Both the position numbers and the translations under genes were made by a program. Positions 53,503 to 58,519 of a stretch of DNA of 58,519 nucleotides are shown here, in pieces. The first letter of the stretch is position 1. Each line of letters starts with the position of its first letter. The notes under the pieces are model-generated. The model was given only the letters and a program-made list of their open reading frames with translations, searched no databases and was not told where the DNA came from. The stretch comes from Bacillus sp. EB600 (GTDB lineage Bacteria; Bacillota; Bacilli; Bacillales; Cytobacillaceae): positions 1 to 58,519 of the forward strand of contig NZ_JAEVLT010000029.1 in assembly GCF_024494385.1 (NCBI RefSeq), read 5' to 3'.

Positions 53503-54225
53503 ATGAAGGTAATCTATGTGAATGCTAATAACTTACAAGAGATTAGACAATCATCTCCTAATGTAGCAATGGCGCTTGGTTATTTTGATGGTATGCATTT
53601 AGGGCATCAAAATGTAATTCAAACAGCTAAAGAAAAAGCAAAAACACAAAATTTATCACTAGCGGTTCTCTCTTTTTTCCCGCATCCAAAAAGTGTGTTA
53701 TTTTCGGAAATGGAAATCTCATATCTAGAGCCACTAAAACAAAAAGTTGAAAAGTTAGAAAGGCTTGAAGTGGATATTTTTTATATCGTAGAATTTACAA
53801 AGGAATTAGCTAAAGTAGAAGCGAACGATTTTTTAGATGATTATATTATAGGTTTGAATGCTAAGGAAATTATTTGCGGTTTCGACTACACATATGGGGC
53901 AAAAGCAAGTGGTACTGTTAAAACACTGGCAGTTTATGCGGCTACACAGCAAGTAGGCCTAACTGTTGTCGAGGAGCTAAAGTGGAATAATCAAAAAATT
54001 AGTTCGACTTTGATTCGGAAGTACTTAACAGAACGAAAGCTTAGTGAATTACCGAATTTATTGGGAGACTTTTATAAAACTAAGTATTGTCAAAAGAATG
54101 GTATACTACCGAATTATTCGTTACCGAATGTAGGTAGTTATAAAGTATTGATTGAAGATCGACATTCTTTTATTGAGTGTGTTGCGACTGTAAAGTGTAA
54201 AAAAATATATTCAGATTCATCATGA
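53503..54225 (+). CDS. RibF-like FAD synthetase (FMN adenylyltransferase), riboflavin kinase domain missing
   Basis: The 240-residue protein has the N-terminal nucleotidyltransferase domain of RibF: GYFDGMHLGHQNVI (the HxGH motif), FDYTYGAKASG and SSTLIRKYL. Normal RibF is about 310-320 residues with a C-terminal riboflavin kinase domain. Here only a short unrelated-looking tail remains and the kinase PTAN motif is absent, so it may make FAD from FMN but not FMN from riboflavin. It follows a flavin-dependent pathway and is 22 bp from the broken aldolase. AAAAAGGAGAG precedes the ATG. A terminator follows. Confidence 0.85.
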   Translation: MKVIYVNANNLQEIRQSSPNVAMALGYFDGMHLGHQNVIQTAKEKAKTQNLSLAVLSFFPHPKSVLFSEMEISYLEPLKQKVEKLERLEVDIFYIVEFTKELAKVEANDFLDDYIIGLNAKEIICGFDYTYGAKASGTVKTLAVYAATQQVGLTVVEELKWNNQKISSTLIRKYLTERKLSELPNLLGDFYKTKYCQKNGILPNYSLPNVGSYKVLIEDRHSFIECVATVKCKKIYSDSS

Positions 54226-54370
54226 AATGTCCACACTACCGAATTTATTAACGATACAATGGGTTGATCGATTCGAAACAATACCAAGTTGATTATTTAG
54301 CCTTTGATTTTACGTTGATAGTAGTTCATTTCTCCAATCATTATCTCTCTTTAAATTAGATAATTTTGGC

Positions 54371-54406
54371 AGAACCATTACTAAAATGGTTCTGCTTTTT
54401 TATTTT
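54371..54406 (+). terminator. intrinsic terminator after the RibF-like gene
   Basis: AGAACCATT-ACTAA-AATGGTTCT followed by GCTTTTTTATTTT is a perfect 9-bp stem with a U-run. It closes the flavin reductase transcription unit. Confidence 0.9.
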
Positions 54407-54440
54407 CGGTAATGAATATAGAACAGATTGGATTGATAAA

Positions 54441-55218
54441 ATGGAAACGCTATAAAAGTAGTAGTAGCAAATCGTAGAGAAATGCTATTTGAGTATTCTG
54501 TGCATTAACAGGACTGAATATTACAACAGTAGCATTTTATTCACGTGAAGACAGTGGTTCATATTCATCGTTATAAAGCAGATGAATCGTATTTAGTTGG
54601 TGCTGGTAAAAAGCCAATAAATGCGTATTTAGATATTGAGGTAATCATTGCAATTGCAAAAAGTTGTGAAGCAGATGCAATACACCCTAGATATGGCTTT
54701 TATCGGAAAACTTAGAGTTTAAAAAGCGCTGCGAGCAAGAAGGGATCATCCTTATTGGGCCTGAATCGCGTCATTTAGATATGTTTGGCGATAAAGTAAA
54801 GGCACGTGAACAAGCTATCCAAGCAGATATTCCATCTATTCCAGGAATAGATGGGCCAGTTAAATCATTAGAAGAAGTAAAGCAGTTTGTGGATACATAT
54901 GGTTATCCTATTATGATTAAAGCTGCCTAGGTGGCGGTGGACGAGGAATGCGTATGGTAGAAAATGCAGAAGATATTGCATCAGCATATGAACTGGCGAA
55001 ATCTGAAGCGAAAGCAGCTTTTGGTTCAGATTAAGTATATGTTGAAAAGCATATTGCATAATGAAGTACAAATCATCGGTGATAAACATGGAAATATAGT
55101 ACATCTATATGAACGAGATTGTTCAATTCAACGTCGGCATCAAAAAGTAGTTGAAATTGCGCCATCTATCTCATTATCATACGTAATAGAAGTTGTGAAG
55201 CTGCAGTAAAAATTTCCA
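54441..55218 (+). pseudogene. pyc: pyruvate carboxylase (5' part, many frameshifts)
   Basis: Pieces in different frames match the biotin carboxylase domain of Bacillus pyruvate carboxylase in order: [87 protein letters not shown] and [21 protein letters not shown]. Only about the first 280 residues remain, and several one-base shifts break the frame. The sequence runs straight into an unrelated ArdC-type fragment at 55219. It encodes no functional enzyme. Confidence 0.85.
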
Positions 55219-55425
55219 AGGAGAGGAGCTAGTGGCTGAAATGACTGCAGCCATGTTGTACGGATTGGCCGGAATTGATAACAGTACTTTAGAGAATAGT
55301 GCAAGCTATATTGATTCATGGGTTAGAGTTTTTAAGAAAGAAACAGGTTAGTCTTGCAAGCAGCAGCACAAGCACAGAAAGCAGCCGATTATATTTTAGG
55401 AGAATCAAAGACAAATGAAAACTAA
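55219..55425 (+). pseudogene. ArdC/zincin-type antirestriction protein, C-terminal fragment
   Basis: The frame reads EELVAEMTAAMLYGLAGIDN… with SASYIDSWV, then after a one-base shift QAAAQAQKAADYILGES. This is the C-terminal end of the plasmid and phage ArdC-like single-strand-binding zincin proteins. The N-terminal part is missing and the pyruvate carboxylase fragment abuts it. It indicates a mobile-element contact at this site. Confidence 0.75.
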
Positions 55426-56092
55426 GGGGAAGCAGCAATAGATAAAATTACCAAAAAAGCACCGGCTGAAACATCATCCGGTGAAAGGGAGAATTTGTCT
55501 ATGACTATTATACTATCTGATTTTTATAAAGAAGATAAAAGCAATTGAAATGGTAGGATTACAAGACGACCTTGAATATCATCTCCTATGGTTGTAAGCC
55601 TAAAAAAATATATATTCTACCATGTTTTGAAGCGATGAAAGATCAGTATAAACCAACAAAAAGTACGATGATTATATCCGTCTTAAGAGGATACAGAAAA
55701 AGGACCGGCTCGATCCGAGCCGGTGCCACTTCACGGATGGAGGAAAAAACATCCGCTTTTTCTTGATGGAAGCAGGCATCGAGCCTGTTTTATGATTGCG
55801 GGTGCAACCTAGAATCTTTGAAAGATCAAGCAGAGAAGTGAAGAAGCTTGGATCCATCATGAGGGCTTTATTTCCCTAAAAAAGGAAATTGAAATATTTT
55901 TAAAGAAATTAGTACCTTATAGATTAACGATGTAAAATATACAAATTAATAAATGTCCTACGAACGAAAGAAAAAAAGATAAAAGGTAGGAGCATATCTT
56001 TCTTTTGACGTACTTGTTTAGAAAGCGATTAGAGCAATTTCTTTTGATGGTATTAAGAATCTTAAAAAATGATGTAAAGGAGAGGAACTAAA
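55426..56092. other. non-coding region with three hairpins
   Basis: I see no convincing gene. The hairpins are ACCGGCTCG-ATC-CGAGCCGGT (55704-55724), CGGATG…CATCCG followed by CTTTTT (55734-55761), and CAGGC-ATCGA-GCCTG followed by TTTT (55773-55791). The last recurs near 10830 upstream of the truncated zinc-ribbon copy. The last 60 bp hold AAAGGAGAGG, the ribosome binding site of the next gene. Confidence 0.5.
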
Positions 56093-56605
56093 TTGAAAAC
56101 TTGTCCATATTGCGGCAGCAACATCGAAAGAATAGATCAGCAACATTACTATTGTGATTTTTGTTGTATGAATATTGATGCAAGGATCGTTAAAGAGAAT
56201 CGTGAGCGCCTAGATGCCCGTTTTCGCGAGTGTGCCTTGGCTGCTCACATTGATAAGACAACACCGGAAATCATGACGTTTTCCACCTTTGAGTTGCTAT
56301 GTTTACTTAAAATGATACGAAAAGAGCGTAGTGACATGTATCATCATATGCATGTGTTTCGTCGGGCTGGTGAAGATGGCAGCAATGATTTTAAAGAAGC
56401 TGAAAAGAAATCTGGCCGGGATTACATGTACTTCACTAAAAAGGCATTTATCGTTGAAAATATCATTCGGTCCCGTTTAGGTTTTGTCCCCGAACAAATT
56501 ACAGAACGTTATTTGGTAAGGTACATGGAAAACATTAAAAATGATAAAAAAACAGGCCCTATGATTATTCGGGTCCAACGGAAAAAAGGATATGATAAAA
56601 CTTGA
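56093..56605 (+). CDS. zinc-ribbon protein of unknown function (TTG start)
   Basis: The 170-residue protein starts from a TTG after AAAGGAGAGG. Its N-terminus is a four-cysteine zinc ribbon (CPYCGSN…CDFCC, residues 4-26). A helical, basic domain follows, with KMIRKERSDMYHHMHVFRRAG near residue 82 and RSRLGFVPEQITERYL near residue 127. I do not know the family's function. A 5' fragment of a second copy lies at 11049-11171. The duplicated flanks suggest that the gene is part of a transposed or recombined segment. Confidence 0.75.
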   Translation: MKTCPYCGSNIERIDQQHYYCDFCCMNIDARIVKENRERLDARFRECALAAHIDKTTPEIMTFSTFELLCLLKMIRKERSDMYHHMHVFRRAGEDGSNDFKEAEKKSGRDYMYFTKKAFIVENIIRSRLGFVPEQITERYLVRYMENIKNDKKTGPMIIRVQRKKGYDKT

Positions 56606-56984
56606 TTATGTAAAATTTAAATAAAAGAAGCAATATAGCATGTATACCTAGTAGAGTAGAACGTTGTGAGGAATTAACTGTGCTTATTGTGAAGGCAAAC
56701 GTCATTTTGAGAGTGAATAAGGAAAAAGGGGGAGATCTATTTAACCTTTCCTGTTCATACACAAATTGAGAGCCGTTGATGTATCAGAAAAAAGACCGCA
56801 AGGGCAGCGGTACAAGAATTTCGTGTATTTGAACTAAGTAATATCCCCACGTATTAAAGTATGCTCTAAAAAAAGTTTTGTTTGAGAAAGTATACAAAAT
56901 TCTAAGGGAATTTTGCGAAATACAGCTAAAAAAGCCTAATAACATCTTTTAAAAGTATTTTTATTAACAATAATTATTGTATTA
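56606..56984. other. intergenic region
   Basis: No gene seen. A short hairpin, ACCGC-AAGGGCA-GCGGT near 56797-56813, may terminate the zinc-ribbon gene. The rest is AT-rich and unremarkable. Confidence 0.4.
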
Positions 56985-57551
56985 CTATTTTGTTCCCGTC
57001 CGTTTCTTACGTAAATAATCAATCAGCGAAGAGATGATTCTTTCCTCTATGCCTTCATAGTTTGGTTCCATCAAAATGCGTTCGGAATCAAATAGATAGG
57101 CCTCTAAAAGATAAAGTATTCTTGTGGTTGCATACCCTCTTTTATTTTTTATCATTTCGTTCCATACAAAGGTTTCAAATTCTTTGGATTATCCTTTAGG
57201 TTTGATACATTCATGCAGCTGTGTTTTTTTGACTTCGATAAATCCTTCAAATAGATTTTTCCGTACGATTTCCTACTACATGGCTGCCCGAATGGATTCT
57301 ATATTTATTTCCCTTTTTTCTTTCACAATATTTGTTGCATTACTTAGTTGGGTTTCATCCGGGATCCTTGTTTGAATAAAGGCGTATAAATCATCTTTCC
57401 TAATTATCCACCCTTCTCTTCGGGAAGCAGGTGGTATGCCTTTTAATACACCTTCTCGATGCCATCTTCGGACACTTTCTTTATGGCTCGTAATTTTATA
57501 TCGTTTTAAGATGTCAAAAGTTGTTTCTACATTTTTCTTAACAAAAACATT
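56985..57551 (-). pseudogene. helix-turn-helix protein gene with in-frame stops
   Basis: Reading the minus strand, a single frame from about 57545 runs to TAG at 56985. It begins FVKKNVETTFDILKRYKITS and has VRRWHREGVLKGIPPASRRE, which is a helix-turn-helix DNA-binding pattern, and then DDLYAFIQTRI. Two stops (TAG TAG near 57270) and a TAA near 57190 interrupt it. The start codon is off frame by one base. Similar HTH proteins occur on Bacillus plasmids. It is a decayed gene. Confidence 0.6.
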
Positions 57552-58408
57552 TATTGTAATGGGAAACGAAAAATTCCTTAACTAAAAGCCAGCGGATTAT
57601 TTTGGGTTTTGGGGGCTTGTACCTTATACGTTTAATTAAAATAATTGTGATTGCTTGTAATATATATGAAGAAAAAATAGAAACAATTAAAAATCATCTA
57701 ACCAGAGTTCTTCAACATTGTGTCATTTTAAGCAGAACATTGCTAAATTTTAGTTAATCAAACGTTTGATTAAATTAAGTGCAGACAGTGACAATCAAGT
57801 AATATTACTATTTTTTGATTAAAAATCTTGTCGTCAATCGCCCCTGATAAAATGAGAAGATAAACAAATCACAAAATATGATTGTATCTATTTTTTTGAC
57901 CTAATATCCCTAACATCAAGATTGGACCAATCATAAGTAGAGAAATTTCGAGATGGTGGATATTTGAAAAAGGGATTTAAGTAATTTTTTTGTGATGGAT
58001 GCTAAGATGTTCGAAGGGTCCTTATCGGTTTAAACTATCTACAACTTGTTCTGTAGAGGAAAAGATAGAGAGCTTAGTAGTTTAATTTGAAAAAAAGTCG
58101 ATTTCTTAACTTGGATTAAAACTTGATAGCCTCCACAACCAATACAAACCTCGAAAAGGAAATCCTCTTTGCAACAGAACATGAAAGTTTGCGTCTTAGC
58201 TTCGATGGAAGTGAGGGATTCTTTCTGTGAGAGAAAGACGTTGCTAGGCAAAAATGCAAAGAAATTACTTTTCTCCTTTGCTCATTCCAATGTAAAAATG
58301 GTGATAATTTACATTGTGTTGTAATATAAATGGTGTTAGTATGAAAAAGCTGATTCGTTAACAGCTTCGTTAAATACGAATACTTTTAATTAAGATGTTT
58401 CGTGGAAG
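57552..58408. other. 860-bp non-coding region upstream of the rRNA operon
   Basis: AT-rich, without a convincing gene. A minus-strand 70-aa frame (58039-58251) has no ribosome binding site and is probably chance. An AGCTG-ATTCGTTAA-CAGCT hairpin lies near 58350. More rRNA promoters could lie upstream, but I only see one clear example (next entry). Confidence 0.5.
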
Positions 58409-58437
58409 TTGACATAAATGAATTGATGTGGTAAGAT
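58409..58437 (+). promoter_or_regulatory. rRNA-operon promoter
   Basis: TTGACA (58409-58414), a 17-bp spacer, and TAAGAT (58432-58437) form a strong sigma-A promoter. Downstream, 58470-58519 contains TTGTTCTTTGAAAACTAAAC and a CGTCAACAATAAC leader typical of Bacillus 16S rRNA operons, with an antitermination boxA-like TGTTCTTTGA. The 16S gene itself must start just beyond the window. Confidence 0.75.
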
Positions 58438-58519
58438 ATTTTTTGTCGCTAATCAAGTTGATTGGCTAGAAGGATTGTTCTTTGAAAACTAAACAAACAA
58501 AAACGTCAACAATAACAAT

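Noticed and set aside
58039..58251. 70-aa minus-strand ORF near the right edge
   Set aside because: No ribosome binding site, no recognisable motif, and located in the control region of an rRNA operon.
1..58519. CRISPR array or tRNA genes
   Set aside because: I looked for regularly spaced repeats and cloverleaf/TTCGA-type patterns and found none that I could support.

Overview
The window is low-GC Gram-positive DNA. It has Bacillus-style ribosome binding sites (AGGAGG/GGGGG), several TTG and GTG starts, Spo0E-like and YolD-like genes, and a typical Bacillus rRNA-operon promoter and leader at the right edge. This points to a spore-forming member of the Bacillaceae or a close relative. I cannot name the species.

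Layout. (1) 1-12.9 kb is a patchwork. It holds small unknown genes, a DeoR/oxidoreductase/transaldolase sugar cluster, a GNAT acetyltransferase, a stand-alone ATP-dependent DNA ligase next to a YolD-like gene, broken IS21 and IS3 elements, a 380-bp palindromic element and a hairpin-rich non-coding patch. (2) 12.97-42.04 kb is a large catabolic island. A divergent LysR regulator faces a membrane Fe-S oxidoreductase of the FadF/YwjF type, a ThDP-dependent decarboxylase-like enzyme, a TctCBA tripartite tricarboxylate transporter, two MFS permeases and an aldehyde dehydrogenase. EtfBA, a class III CoA-transferase, an HMG-CoA-lyase-type enzyme, an acyl-CoA dehydrogenase and an enoyl-CoA hydratase follow. 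Next come an MmgE/PrpD protein, an FAH-family hydrolase, gentisate 1,2-dioxygenase and a 3-hydroxybenzoate 6-hydroxylase-like monooxygenase. A second CoA-transferase/lyase pair and an aconitase close the island. (3) 43.4-53.5 kb is a second, more AT-rich aromatic locus of the meta-cleavage type. It carries an AbrB-family permease, catechol 2,3-dioxygenase, a flavin-dependent monooxygenase, a ring-fission-product hydrolase, a divergent XylR_N/V4R/PucR-type regulator and a flavin reductase. Its MFS permease, acylating acetaldehyde dehydrogenase and hydroxy-oxovalerate aldolase are all broken. A shortened RibF-like FAD synthetase ends it. (4) 54.4-58.5 kb is gene debris (pyruvate carboxylase fused to an ArdC-type fragment, a decayed HTH gene), an intact zinc-ribbon gene, and the promoter and leader of an rRNA operon that begins just outside the window.

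How the genes may work together (inference). In the main island the decarboxylase and aldehyde dehydrogenase could turn an aryl-2-oxoacid into a (3-hydroxy)benzoate. The monooxygenase and gentisate dioxygenase would then open the ring, and the FAH hydrolase would split the product. The CoA-transferase, acyl-CoA dehydrogenase, hydratase and lyase form a self-contained oxidation route for a branched dicarboxylate. EtfBA and the membrane Fe-S protein would carry its electrons to quinone. A TTGA-N12-TCAA dyad occurs upstream of both 14121 and 37214, which suggests one LysR regulon. I propose that the second CoA-transferase/lyase pair plus the aconitase handles a methyl-substituted C4/C5 acid from a methylated gentisate, but this is not proven by sequence.
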